The notes under the pieces: model-generated
Databases searched by the model: none
Seen by the model: only the letters and a program-made list of their open reading frames with translations
What the model was told of the DNA's origin: nothing
Part shown: positions 7,693-15,499 of the stretch, in pieces
How the letters are laid out: each line of letters opens with the position of its first letter
Position numbering within the stretch: position 1 is the first letter of the stretch
From: Pseudomonadota bacterium
GTDB lineage: Bacteria > Pseudomonadota > Alphaproteobacteria > Acetobacterales > Acetobacteraceae
NCBI GenBank assembly: GCA_021807975.1
Contig: JAKBCJ010000020.1
Location: forward strand, 1-21,680
DNA length: 21,680 nucleotides
Direction: 5' to 3'
Position numbers and translations under genes: made by a program

Positions 7693-7713
7693 CACCGGCT
7701 GTTCCTGTCAGGC
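7687..7713 (+). repeat. Inverted repeat across the desaturase stop codon
   Basis: Arms GCCTGACA (7687-7694) and TGTCAGGC (7706-7713), 8 bp, loop 11. An alternative pairing GACAGG (7682-7687) with CCTGTC (7704-7709) would exclude the first. No T run follows, so it is a weak terminator or attenuator-like candidate before the flippase gene. Confidence 0.35.
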
Positions 7714-7754
7714 GCCAAGAGCAATAACCGATACCGCGAAAGGACGTCTGCACG

Positions 7755-9191
7755 ATGCCGATCCCCGGGCGTTTTCGCGGCAGCGCGCTTCGAGATATCG
7801 CGATCTATGGCATTTCGACCGGACTGGCGGCGATTCTCATTCTGGCGCAGACGCGGGTGCTGTGGCGGGCACTGACACCGGCGGATTTCGGTGTCTGGGC
7901 GCTGGCGGATCCGCTGATGCTGCCGCTGGCCAGCCTGATTCTGTTCGGGATCGATCAGGCGATCGTCAAACAGCAGCGGGCGGACGGCAAACCGCTGTCC
8001 GTCGTGGTCGGGGCGCTGCTGACCGCTACCCTGCCTGCCAGCCTGCTATGCCTGCTGGCGGTCGGCGCGATCGCCGAATTCGCCTTCCACCTGCCATGGA
8101 CCAGCGCGCTTTTGCTGACTGTCGGCGGCGAGGCCCTGATCCTCACGATGCAGACCGCCTTCCGCTCCACCGGCGCAACCGTGCCGTTCGCGGCACTGCT
8201 GGTTGGGCGCAACCTGCTGTATCTGGCGCTGCTGGCCGGCATGCGGCTAACCACCGAACCAGTGCCGCTGTCGCTCGGTTGGGTTTTCACCATGCGCGGC
8301 GCCTGCGTCGTCGTCCTCGGACTGATCGCCGTAGCGGCGCTTCGTCCCCGGCCGCGGGTGGACTGGGCGGCCTACCGCGACGCCATCGGCTACGGCTTTC
8401 CGCTGTTGGTCACCACTTTCATCTATGGCATATCAGATATGACGGATCGGTGGTTCCTGGCGGATTTCAGCGGGGTGGTCGCGGTCGGAGTTTATTCCCT
8501 GCACCTGAAAGCAGCCGCGATCGTGGCGCAGGCCATTGTGATCCCGTTCGGTCTCTGGTTTCCGCCCGAACGCTTCAAGCATATCGCCGATCCGGATCGG
8601 GGCCATGCGTTCTTCAAAAAGACCGCCATCGCCGTCGCCCTCGTATGCGCCTATGTGTCCGGTTGCGTCTGGCTTGCGCGGGATTTCGTGCTGCCGCTGA
8701 TCGCGCCGGGCATCGTCGCCTCCCCGCTGGTGCTGGCCTGCTGCCTGGGCGGTGTCACCTGCCTGGCCTTGAGTCACGCCTTCAATGTCGGGCTTTTGCA
8801 ACCGGGTCAAACCGCCAAGAACGCCTGGTGTACTCTCTACGCAGTGGCCGCGACGGTCGTTGCAGCCGCCGTCCTGGTTCCGGTTTTCGGCATGGAAGGT
8901 GCCGCGGCCAGCCGGTTAGCCGGGGGCGCGGTGCTGGTGGCCGTTACGGCGATGTATTCATACCGTGTCGAGCCGATTGCGTTTCCATTCGGCCGGATCG
9001 CGGCGTATTTCGTTTTTGCTATCGCCGCAGCACGGGTCATCGACCCGATCGAACCGGCGCGGGATGTCTGGCACGTGTCCGCCATTCTGATCGAGTGGTC
9101 TGTTTCCATGGGGTGCATCGCGCTGGTGTTGGGGCTGCGGATTCCCCGGCGTGGTTACCTGCTGAATCAGGCTCCCCCGTCGCCATCTTAG
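7755..9191 (+). CDS. Polysaccharide biosynthesis / Wzx-like flippase family membrane protein
   Basis: A 478-residue polytopic membrane protein, hydrophobic over most of its length with about 12-14 likely helices. The N-terminus RDIAIYGISTGLAAILILAQ followed by LTPADFGVWALADPLM is typical of MOP-superfamily flippases of the polysaccharide-export group (Wzx, oligosaccharide translocases). A polar loop lies near 210-225, and the pattern repeats after IGYGFPLLVTTFIYGISDMTDRW, as expected of a two-bundle transporter. The family moves lipid-linked oligosaccharides across the inner membrane. No glycosyltransferase or polymerase gene is in the window, so the cargo is unknown. Start ATG follows AAAGGA at ten bases. 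It is probably co-transcribed with the desaturase-family gene 62 bases upstream. Confidence 0.85.
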   Translation: MPIPGRFRGSALRDIAIYGISTGLAAILILAQTRVLWRALTPADFGVWALADPLMLPLASLILFGIDQAIVKQQRADGKPLSVVVGALLTATLPASLLCLLAVGAIAEFAFHLPWTSALLLTVGGEALILTMQTAFRSTGATVPFAALLVGRNLLYLALLAGMRLTTEPVPLSLGWVFTMRGACVVVLGLIAVAALRPRPRVDWAAYRDAIGYGFPLLVTTFIYGISDMTDRWFLADFSGVVAVGVYSLHLKAAAIVAQAIVIPFGLWFPPERFKHIADPDRGHAFFKKTAIAVALVCAYVSGCVWLARDFVLPLIAPGIVASPLVLACCLGGVTCLALSHAFNVGLLQPGQTAKNAWCTLYAVAATVVAAAVLVPVFGMEGAAASRLAGGAVLVAVTAMYSYRVEPIAFPFGRIAAYFVFAIAAARVIDPIEPARDVWHVSAILIEWSVSMGCIALVLGLRIPRRGYLLNQAPPSPS

Positions 9192-9283
9192 GCGACGCGG
9201 TACGATCTACGTTTGCACACACGCGGGATCGCCCATAACCTGCCTGCTGACAGCTAACCAAGAACGAATTCGGGCAGGAACGC

Positions 9284-10891
9284 ATGGCCGACGACAACGT
9301 CTCAATACCCCAAGCCGAGCCGGCGTCCGATGTCGGCTGGGAACCCGAACTGCGGGAACTGCGCCTGCGCCAGGCGATGGCGCGCGAACTCGGCGGCAAG
9401 GACCGCGTGGCGCGCCAGCATGCAGGCGGGCGGCTGACGGTGCGGGAACGGATCGACCGCCTGCTCGATCCTGGCACCTTCAAGGAAGTGGGCAGCATCG
9501 CCGGCAAGGGCACCTACGACGAAAACAGCGAGTTGGTCGGCTTCATGCCCGGTAACTGCGTGTTCGGCCGCGGCACCGTCGATGGCCGCCCGGTGGTTGT
9601 CGCCGGGGACGATTTCACCCTGCGCGGAGGATCTGCCGACGCCTCCATCAAGGGCAAGCCCAAGATGTCGGAGGAAATGGCAACCAATTTCCGCATGCCG
9701 ATCATCCGGCTGATCGAAGGCTCTGGCGGCGGCGGCTCTGTCAAGACAATCGAAACGACAGGCCGGGCGAATTTGCCGGGCGGGCTGACGGAGACGACGT
9801 CGTTCGATTTGGTCGCCAACCAGATGAGCCAGGTTCCCATCGTCGGCCTTGGCCTGGGATCGGTCGCCGGACTGGGTGCTGCTCGACTGGTCGCCTCGCA
9901 TTACGCGGTGATGGTGAAGGAAATCGCCGCTGTCTTCGTCGCCGGCCCCCCTGTCGTGGAACGCCTGGGCGAACCGCGCACCAAGCAGGAACTCGGCGGC
10001 TGGCAAATCCAGTTGCGCTGCGGCGCGGTCGATCATGCCGTCGATACCGAGGAACAAGCCTTCGCCGCCGCCCGTAAATTCCTGTCCTACATGCCCAGCT
10101 CGATTTACGATCTGCCGCCCCGCGTGCGCGGCTGGGACAACCCGGATCGCCGGGAGGAGTCGCTGATCTCCGCGATCCCCAAGGTCAAGCTGCAAGCATA
10201 CCATATGCGCCGGATCATCTCGTCGGTGGTCGACAAGGACAGTTTCTTCGAAATGGGCGCCCTGTTCGGCCGGTCCATCATCACCGGCCTCGCGCGTCTG
10301 GACGGCTGGCCCGTCGCCGTGCTGGCCGGTGATCCGCTGTTCGACGGCGGCGCCTGGACCGCGGATACGTGCAGCAAGATCATCCGCTTCGTCGATATGG
10401 CGCAGACCTTCCACCTGCCGATCGTGCATCTGGTCGATTGCCCCGGCTTCCAGGTCGGCCTGCGCGCCGAGAGCAGCGCGGTGATCCGCTGGGGCGTGCG
10501 CGCGCTGTCGGCGATCAACCAGACCACAGTGCCCTGGTGCAGCATCATCGTGCGCAACTGCTACGGCGTCGGCGGCCTGGGCCACCAACCGGTCGGCCAT
10601 CTGTGCCTGCGCTATGCCTGGCCATCGGCAAGCTGGGGCTCCCTGCCGCTGGAAGGCGGCATCGAGGCCGCCTATCGCGCGGAAATCGACGCCGCCCCCG
10701 ACCCCGCCGCCAAACTGGAAGAAATCGAAACCAGGCTGAACAAGCTGCGCTCGCCGTACCGCACCGCCGAGGCGTTCTGGGTGGACGAGGTGATCGACCC
10801 GAGGGACACCCGCAAGGTGTTGTGCGATTTCGCCAATCTGGCGGCGCCGCTGCGCACGCCGGGGCCATCGTCGTTTGGGATGCGGCCGTAA
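9284..10891 (+). CDS. Acyl-CoA carboxylase, carboxyltransferase (beta) subunit
   Basis: A 535-residue biotin-dependent carboxyltransferase of the propionyl-/methylcrotonyl-CoA carboxylase beta family. It has two crotonase-like halves: the N half (about 45-270), with GRLTVRERIDRLLDPGTF and the glycine-rich acyl-CoA loop GSGGGGSVK, and the C half (about 290-520), with AGDPLFDGGAWTADT, HLVDCPGFQVG and the RNCYGVGG oxyanion region. Length is normal. The subunit transfers CO2 from carboxybiotin to an acyl-CoA, and would need a biotin-carboxylase/BCCP alpha subunit. None is encoded nearby, so the partner must lie elsewhere. The acyl-CoA preference cannot be read. ATG follows GGCAGGAACGC. The solute-binding-protein gene starts 50 bases downstream. 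Confidence 0.93.
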   Translation: MADDNVSIPQAEPASDVGWEPELRELRLRQAMARELGGKDRVARQHAGGRLTVRERIDRLLDPGTFKEVGSIAGKGTYDENSELVGFMPGNCVFGRGTVDGRPVVVAGDDFTLRGGSADASIKGKPKMSEEMATNFRMPIIRLIEGSGGGGSVKTIETTGRANLPGGLTETTSFDLVANQMSQVPIVGLGLGSVAGLGAARLVASHYAVMVKEIAAVFVAGPPVVERLGEPRTKQELGGWQIQLRCGAVDHAVDTEEQAFAAARKFLSYMPSSIYDLPPRVRGWDNPDRREESLISAIPKVKLQAYHMRRIISSVVDKDSFFEMGALFGRSIITGLARLDGWPVAVLAGDPLFDGGAWTADTCSKIIRFVDMAQTFHLPIVHLVDCPGFQVGLRAESSAVIRWGVRALSAINQTTVPWCSIIVRNCYGVGGLGHQPVGHLCLRYAWPSASWGSLPLEGGIEAAYRAEIDAAPDPAAKLEEIETRLNKLRSPYRTAEAFWVDEVIDPRDTRKVLCDFANLAAPLRTPGPSSFGMRP

Positions 10892-10941
10892 CAACAACGC
10901 GTGCCGCCAGTCTGACACAATAAAAATACCGGGAGACATCT

Positions 10942-12168
10942 ATGAAAATCCGCCGCCGAACCCTGCTGAGCGGGGCCGCTGCCCTGTCGATGCCCGCGAT
11001 CCGCACCGCCCGGGCCGCGTCCACCATTAAGATCGGCGTGCTGTCCGATATGTCGGGCCAATATGCCGAAGCCTCCGGTCCGGGTGACTTCCTCGGTGCG
11101 CAGATGGCGGCTGAAGACTTCATGAAGGCCAATCCAGCCATTTCGGTGGAGGTGATCCAGGGCGACATGCTGCTGAAGCCCGATGTCGGCGCGTCTATCG
11201 CTCGGTCGTGGTACGATCAGGAAGGCGTGGACGCCATTTTCGACATCCCGCAATCCGCCGTGGCGATCGCCGTCGGTCAGGTGGCCAAGGACAAGGACAA
11301 GGTGGTGGTGTTCACCGCCGCCGGTGTCCCCGCGCTCACCGGAAAATACTGCACGCCGAACCAGATCCAGTGGACCTACGATCTGTGGTCCAATTCCAAT
11401 GCCATCACCCGCGGCCTGGTGCAGGCCGGCGGCGACAGTTGGTTTTTCATCAAGCCGGACTACATCTCCGGCCATGTCATGACTCAGGATACCGCGACCA
11501 TCGTGGAACAGATGGGCGGCAAGGTCGCCGGCATGGCCGCCTATCCGTTCCCCGGCACCACCGATTTTTCCGCCTATATCCTGCAAGCCCAGGCCAGTAA
11601 GGCGAAGGTGCTGTGTTTGGCCAATGCCGGCGATGACACCGCCAACTGCATCAAGCAGGCGCACGAGTTCGGTCTGCCCCAGTCCGGCGTCAAAATCGCC
11701 GCCCTGGTCTATCAGGACTACATCGCCCGTTCGGTCGGGCTGGAATCGGCGGCCGGGATCATCGGCGCAATGCCGTTCTACTGGGACATGAACGAGGGCA
11801 CGCGGGCGTTCGCCGCCCGGTTCGCGCCCCGCTATCACAAGGCCTATCCGAACTACTTCCATGCCGGCTGCTACTCCGCGGTGTGGCACTATCTGAAGGC
11901 CGTGGCGGCGATGGGTCCGGACAAGGCCAAAGCCAGCGGACGCGCGGCGGTGGAGCAGATGAAGGCTTTACCCGTGTCCGATCCGTTGTATGGAACCGGC
12001 TACGTGCGCGCCGATGGCAAGCATGTGCATGCGAATTATGTGTGGGAGACGAAGTCTCCGGCCGAGTCGAAGGGCGAATGGGATCAATTCAAGCTGCTGG
12101 CGACGATACCCCGGGACCAGGCGTTCCAGCCGATGGAAGCATTGGGCTGCGCCTTCGTGAAAACCTGA
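10942..12168 (+). CDS. ABC transporter substrate-binding protein, branched-chain amino acid type, Tat signal
   Basis: A 408-residue periplasmic type I solute-binding protein of the LivJ/urea/amide group. The N-terminus KIRRRTLLSGAAAL resembles a twin-arginine signal, with AxA-type cleavage near ARA-AS at about residue 28. The mature start STIKIGVLSDMSGQYA is characteristic, and later segments FFIKPDYISGHVMTQD and YQDYIARSVGLESAAGI follow the two-lobe fold. No permease or ATPase gene is present, so it is an orphan receptor in this window. The ligand is not deducible; this group in proteobacteria often binds aromatic or other small carboxylates. ATG is preceded by GGGAGACATCT. Its last 91 bases overlap the annotated start of the next gene. 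Confidence 0.92.
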   Translation: MKIRRRTLLSGAAALSMPAIRTARAASTIKIGVLSDMSGQYAEASGPGDFLGAQMAAEDFMKANPAISVEVIQGDMLLKPDVGASIARSWYDQEGVDAIFDIPQSAVAIAVGQVAKDKDKVVVFTAAGVPALTGKYCTPNQIQWTYDLWSNSNAITRGLVQAGGDSWFFIKPDYISGHVMTQDTATIVEQMGGKVAGMAAYPFPGTTDFSAYILQAQASKAKVLCLANAGDDTANCIKQAHEFGLPQSGVKIAALVYQDYIARSVGLESAAGIIGAMPFYWDMNEGTRAFAARFAPRYHKAYPNYFHAGCYSAVWHYLKAVAAMGPDKAKASGRAAVEQMKALPVSDPLYGTGYVRADGKHVHANYVWETKSPAESKGEWDQFKLLATIPRDQAFQPMEALGCAFVKT

Positions 12169-13169
12169 CACTTCGAGACGCCCGGGCATTGCTGGCGGCG
12201 GGCCTGATCGCGCCCGCCGCATACGACGGGGCGGCCGCGACCGAGGCTCGTTACGCGGTCGCGCTGTCTCCCGCGATGCGCGCTTTGATCCAGTCGCCCG
12301 ACGATCCGATCGGCCGGCAATTCATTCCCGATCCATCGGAACTGGTCACCGCCCCGTTTGAAAGGGTGGACCCGATCGGCGACGATGCGTTGTCGCCAGT
12401 GAAGGGTGTGGTGCATCGATACCCGGACCGGGCACTGCTGAAGCCGCTTCTGGTGTGCCCGGTTTATTGCCGGTTTTGCTTTCGGCGTGAACATGTCGGC
12501 CCCGACGGCGGCGTACTGACCGACGCCGAACTCGCCGTTGCCTATACCTGGTTCGCCGCACATCCGGCGGTAACCGAAGTTATCCTGACCGGCGGCGATC
12601 CGCTGATGCTGTCGCCCCGGCGGCTGCGGGGGATAATCGGCACCTTGTCCGCCATGCCGCATATCCAGACCATCCGTATCCACACCCGCGTGCCGGTGGC
12701 CGACCCCGAACGGCTGTCGGACGAACTGGCGGCGGCGATGGACACGGACCGGTCGATGTGGCTGGTCGTGCATGCCAACCACGCCCGGGAGTTCTCACCC
12801 GCCGCGAAGGCGGCACTGCGCCGCGTGCAGACACTTGGCATCCCGGTGCTGGGGCAGTCGGTGCTGCTGCGCGGGGTGAACGATAGTGTGGCCGCACTGG
12901 AGGCACTGTTCAGGGCGATGCTCGCGGTTCGGGTAAAGCCGTATTACCTGCATCAGTTGGATCCTGCGCCCGGCACCGCCCGGTTTCGCGTGCCCATCGA
13001 GGAAGGGCGGGCGCTACTGGAGGCTCTGCGCGGCCGCGTCACGGGATTGGCGTGGCCGACATACGTGCTGGATATCCCGGGCGGTTATGGCAAAGTGCCG
13101 GTCGGGCCGGACTACCGGCAAACCGACGGGTCGGTGCGCGATATCCATGGCGGGATTCACTCGGCATAG
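12078..13169 (+). CDS. Radical SAM lysine 2,3-aminomutase family protein (EpmB-like)
   Basis: About 363 residues. The radical SAM cluster motif is CPVYCRFCF (Cys127, 131, 134). GGDPLM (172-177) is the SAM-binding GGE-like motif. PLP Lys339 lies in DIPGGYGKVP, and Asp295 and Asp332 match the two substrate-amine ligands of lysine 2,3-aminomutase. The family converts L-lysine to beta-lysine, either free (KamA) or for modifying elongation factor P (EpmB). The short C-terminus, lacking the long KamA extension, resembles EpmB. No efp or epmA is nearby. The start is uncertain: ATG 12078 lies inside the solute-binding-protein gene and gives about 28 non-conserved residues, while conserved sequence begins near LTLRDARALLAAG (12165), where only a CTG is available. 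Confidence 0.88.
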   Translation: MGSIQAAGDDTPGPGVPADGSIGLRLRENLTLRDARALLAAGLIAPAAYDGAAATEARYAVALSPAMRALIQSPDDPIGRQFIPDPSELVTAPFERVDPIGDDALSPVKGVVHRYPDRALLKPLLVCPVYCRFCFRREHVGPDGGVLTDAELAVAYTWFAAHPAVTEVILTGGDPLMLSPRRLRGIIGTLSAMPHIQTIRIHTRVPVADPERLSDELAAAMDTDRSMWLVVHANHAREFSPAAKAALRRVQTLGIPVLGQSVLLRGVNDSVAALEALFRAMLAVRVKPYYLHQLDPAPGTARFRVPIEEGRALLEALRGRVTGLAWPTYVLDIPGGYGKVPVGPDYRQTDGSVRDIHGGIHSA

Positions 13170-13172
13170 CGA

Positions 13173-13325
13173 ATGCTGTTGTATGCTCGGCCGGTGCCTC
13201 ATCTGACGGCTTTCGCGCCGGCCTATGCCGCGTATCGCGGCTGTTCCGCCGGCCGCCAATACCCGGGCTTTCGGCCCGATTGTGTGTACGCCGAAGCCAT
13301 CGCCGACGCCGATACGCCGCTGTAA
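13173..13325 (+). CDS. Possible 50-residue small protein, unrecognised
   Basis: An ATG three bases after the lysine-aminomutase-like stop opens a 50-codon frame ending 25 bases before the CoA-transferase. Third positions are mostly G or C. The peptide is aromatic-rich with two Cys (AYAAYRGCSAGRQYPGF, then DCVYAEAIADADTPL). There is no clear ribosome site, so any translation would be coupled to the upstream gene. Function unknown. It may be a chance frame in GC-rich leader DNA. Confidence 0.3.
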   Translation: MLLYARPVPHLTAFAPAYAAYRGCSAGRQYPGFRPDCVYAEAIADADTPL

Positions 13326-13350
13326 GCGCCTTTTATCCAGGAGCCGCGAT

Positions 13351-14736
13351 ATGAACCCAACCTCCGCTCTCGACGATCTTTGGAGCAGTGCCGGCCTGCC
13401 GGCTGACGCGCTGGACGATGTCGTGCTGACCGGATCAGATCCCGTGCTGCCCTCCAGCTTCGCGGTCGGCACCGCGGCGCAGGTGACAGTCGCGGCGTCC
13501 GGCCTGGCGGCGGCAACGTTGTGGCGGCAGCGGGGCGGGCACCGGCAGCGTGTGCTGGTCGATATGCGCCACGCCGCGATCGAGTTCCTGTCGGAACATT
13601 TCGCCCGGATCGAAGGCGAGGCTCCGGAAGACCCATGGGACAAAATCGCCGGCACCTACCAATGCGGCGACGGCCGCTGGGTGCGCCTGCACACCAATTT
13701 CCCGCACCACAGGGCAGGGATTTTGCGGATACTCGGGTGCGATTACGACAGGGCGGCAGTGGCGGCGGCGTTGCGGTCATGGACCGGTTACGGCCTGGAG
13801 GATGCGGCCGCCGAAAACGGTCTGTGCGCCACCGCGATGCGTAGTTTCGCCGAGTGGGACGCCCATCCCCACGCCGCGGCGCTGCTGACCCAACCCGTGG
13901 TCAGCATCACCCGTATCGGCGACGCCCCCGCCGAAGCGTTGCCCGCCGCCGCTCGGCCGTTGTCTGGCGTTCGAGTGCTGGACTTGACCCGGGTGATCGC
14001 CGGGCCGGTGTCCGGACGCACCCTGGCCGCGCATGGCGCCGAGGTGATGAACATCTGCAGTCCGAACGTGCCAAACCTGCCGCGCCTGGTGGTGGACACC
14101 GGCCGGGGCAAGCTGTCGGCGTTTCTGGAGCTGCGCGAGAAGGGCGACAACGAACGCCTGAAAGAGTTGCTGGCCCAGTCAGACATTTTCGTTCAGGGCT
14201 ACCGCCCCGGCGGGTTGGCGGCGCTGGGCTTCGGTCCACGGGATGCGGCCCGCATCCGTCCCGGCATCGTGTATGTATCGCTGTCGGCTTACGGCCATGC
14301 CGGGCCATGGTCGGCGCGCCGCGGTTTCGACAGCCTGACGCAGACCGCCACCGGTATCAATCATGCGGAAGCCGAGGCGGCCGGACAGACCGCCCCCAAA
14401 GCCTTGCCGTGTCAGGCGCTAGACCACGGGTCGGGCTACCTGCTGGCGTTCGGCGCACTGACCGCGCTGATGCGGCGGATGGACCAGGGCGGAAGCTGGC
14501 ACGTTCAGGTCTCTCTGGCGCGCACCGGCCAATGGATCCGGGATCTCGGCCGGGTGAGCAACGGGCTGGCGGGTCCCGCGCCGACGGCGGACGATGTCGC
14601 CGACTTGATGGAGGTCTCCGCCTACGGCGCCGGCCGCCTGCATGCCGTGCGGCATTCGGCACAACTGGCCGAAACGCCGGTTCGGTGGGATCGCCCTTCC
14701 GCGGCGCTGGGAACCCATCCGCCCATTTGGGTGTGA
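13351..14736 (+). CDS. Family III (CaiB/BaiF) CoA-transferase with permuted-looking domain order
   Basis: A 461-residue protein. I start it at ATG 13351, behind CCAGGAG; 42 upstream in-frame codons lack similarity and have poor codon bias. The second part holds the usual N-terminal CaiB/BaiF core: PLSGVRVLDLTRVIAGPVSG (203-222), RPGGLAALGFG (285-295), a large loop, the probable catalytic Asp358 in ALDHGSGYL, then GSWHVQVSLARTGQWI (381-396). The first part (about 40-190) resembles the C-terminal portion of a family member: helix segment GLAAATLWRQRGGHRQRVLVDM, then the small-domain strand AGTYQCGDGRWVRLH. Part of the small-domain tail recurs at the very end. The family moves CoA between carboxylic acids; the pair is unknown here. 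It lies between a radical SAM gene and a cyclase-family gene. Confidence 0.88.
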   Translation: MNPTSALDDLWSSAGLPADALDDVVLTGSDPVLPSSFAVGTAAQVTVAASGLAAATLWRQRGGHRQRVLVDMRHAAIEFLSEHFARIEGEAPEDPWDKIAGTYQCGDGRWVRLHTNFPHHRAGILRILGCDYDRAAVAAALRSWTGYGLEDAAAENGLCATAMRSFAEWDAHPHAAALLTQPVVSITRIGDAPAEALPAAARPLSGVRVLDLTRVIAGPVSGRTLAAHGAEVMNICSPNVPNLPRLVVDTGRGKLSAFLELREKGDNERLKELLAQSDIFVQGYRPGGLAALGFGPRDAARIRPGIVYVSLSAYGHAGPWSARRGFDSLTQTATGINHAEAEAAGQTAPKALPCQALDHGSGYLLAFGALTALMRRMDQGGSWHVQVSLARTGQWIRDLGRVSNGLAGPAPTADDVADLMEVSAYGAGRLHAVRHSAQLAETPVRWDRPSAALGTHPPIWV

Positions 14737-14737
14737 C

Positions 14738-14751
14738 AGGGGAACACCCCT
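14738..14751 (+). terminator. Short hairpin right after the CoA-transferase stop
   Basis: Arms AGGGG (14738-14742) and CCCCT (14747-14751) around AACA, two bases after the TGA. Only 5 bp and no T run, so it is a weak candidate; the downstream cyclase-family gene may still be co-transcribed. Confidence 0.25.
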
Positions 14752-14805
14752 CTTGGCATCCGTTGCGCGTAAGGGCTTAAATCGCTGAAACCCAAGGGGA
14801 TGCTG

Positions 14806-15495
14806 ATGACACTGATCGACCTGAGTCGCGAAATCCACCACAAGATGGCCCGCCTCCCAAACCACCCGATGGTCATCATCGCGCCGTTTTCCACTCATGA
14901 GGAAAAGCGCGTCGCCGATGGCTATACGTTTTCCTCCGCCGTGACCTCGCTGAACATGGGCGATCATTCGGGCACTCATGTCGATGCGCCGCTGCATTTC
15001 GACGAGCGGCCGGGTGCGATGGGCATCGACGAAATGCCGCTGGAGACTTTCTTTACCGAGGCGGTCTGTTTGGACCTGTCGCACAAAGAACTGAAGTCAG
15101 ACATCAGTATCGATGATCTGCAGGCCGCGGAACGCGCCGCGGGGATCGACATCCGGCCGAAAGACACTGTGCTGCTGCATATGGACTTCTATCGCCGAAC
15201 CGCTGGTACCGACGCCTATATCACCGACTTTCCGGGGCTGACGAAGGAGTCCGCCACATGGCTGGGCAACAAGGGCATCGGAATGTTCGGGGTGGAAGCG
15301 GTCAGCCCGGGTCGGCCGGGGCGTACCAACTTCGAGGTTCACCACGTCTGCCGCGATATGGGTTTCACCCATATGGAGGGTTTGGTGAACCTCGATAAGC
15401 TGGTCGGCAAGGGGCGGTTCCGGTTCATCGGGTTTCCGCTGAAAATCAGGGGCGGCACCGGTAGCCCAATCCGGGCGGTGGCGTGGTTGGAGTAA
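14806..15495 (+). CDS. Metal-dependent cyclase-family hydrolase (PF04199 type, KynB-like fold)
   Basis: A 229-residue cyclase-family protein. The metal-binding signature is GDHSGTHVDAPLHF (52-65), matching HxGTHxDxPxH. Further family segments are KDTVLLHMDFY, FPGLTKESATWLGNKGIGMFGVEAVSP and FRFIGFPLKIRGGTGSPIRAVA near the C-terminus. Members include kynurenine formamidase KynB, isatin hydrolase and other amide or lactone hydrolases using Mn or Zn. No tryptophan-catabolic partner is present, so the substrate is open. Two ATGs are possible. The second (14806) is chosen because AAGGGG sits six bases before it and abuts the first (14800). The small ORF at 15500 follows within five bases. Confidence 0.9.
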   Translation: MTLIDLSREIHHKMARLPNHPMVIIAPFSTHEEKRVADGYTFSSAVTSLNMGDHSGTHVDAPLHFDERPGAMGIDEMPLETFFTEAVCLDLSHKELKSDISIDDLQAAERAAGIDIRPKDTVLLHMDFYRRTAGTDAYITDFPGLTKESATWLGNKGIGMFGVEAVSPGRPGRTNFEVHHVCRDMGFTHMEGLVNLDKLVGKGRFRFIGFPLKIRGGTGSPIRAVAWLE

Positions 15496-15499
15496 CGGC

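Noticed and set aside
7274..9238. A 654-codon open frame overlapping the flippase gene.
   Set aside because: It is a frame shift of the flippase DNA. The translation is Arg/Ser/Pro-rich and lacks membrane segments or any family motif, while the 7755-9191 frame is a clear membrane transporter.
9239..9278. CCTGCC (9239-9244) can pair with GGCAGG (9273-9278), the ribosome site of the carboxyltransferase.
   Set aside because: Six to eight pairs over a 28-base loop is expected by chance in GC-rich DNA. No supporting structure was seen.
9302..10939. A 545-codon open frame antisense to the carboxyltransferase.
   Set aside because: Antisense mirror of a GC-rich coding sequence. It is rich in His/Arg/Asp/Gly without domain features, and the plus strand holds a full carboxyltransferase.
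13264..13278. Hairpin CGGGC-TTTCG-GCCCG before the CoA-transferase as a terminator of the radical SAM gene.
   Set aside because: Only five pairs, no T run, and it lies inside a possible small ORF.
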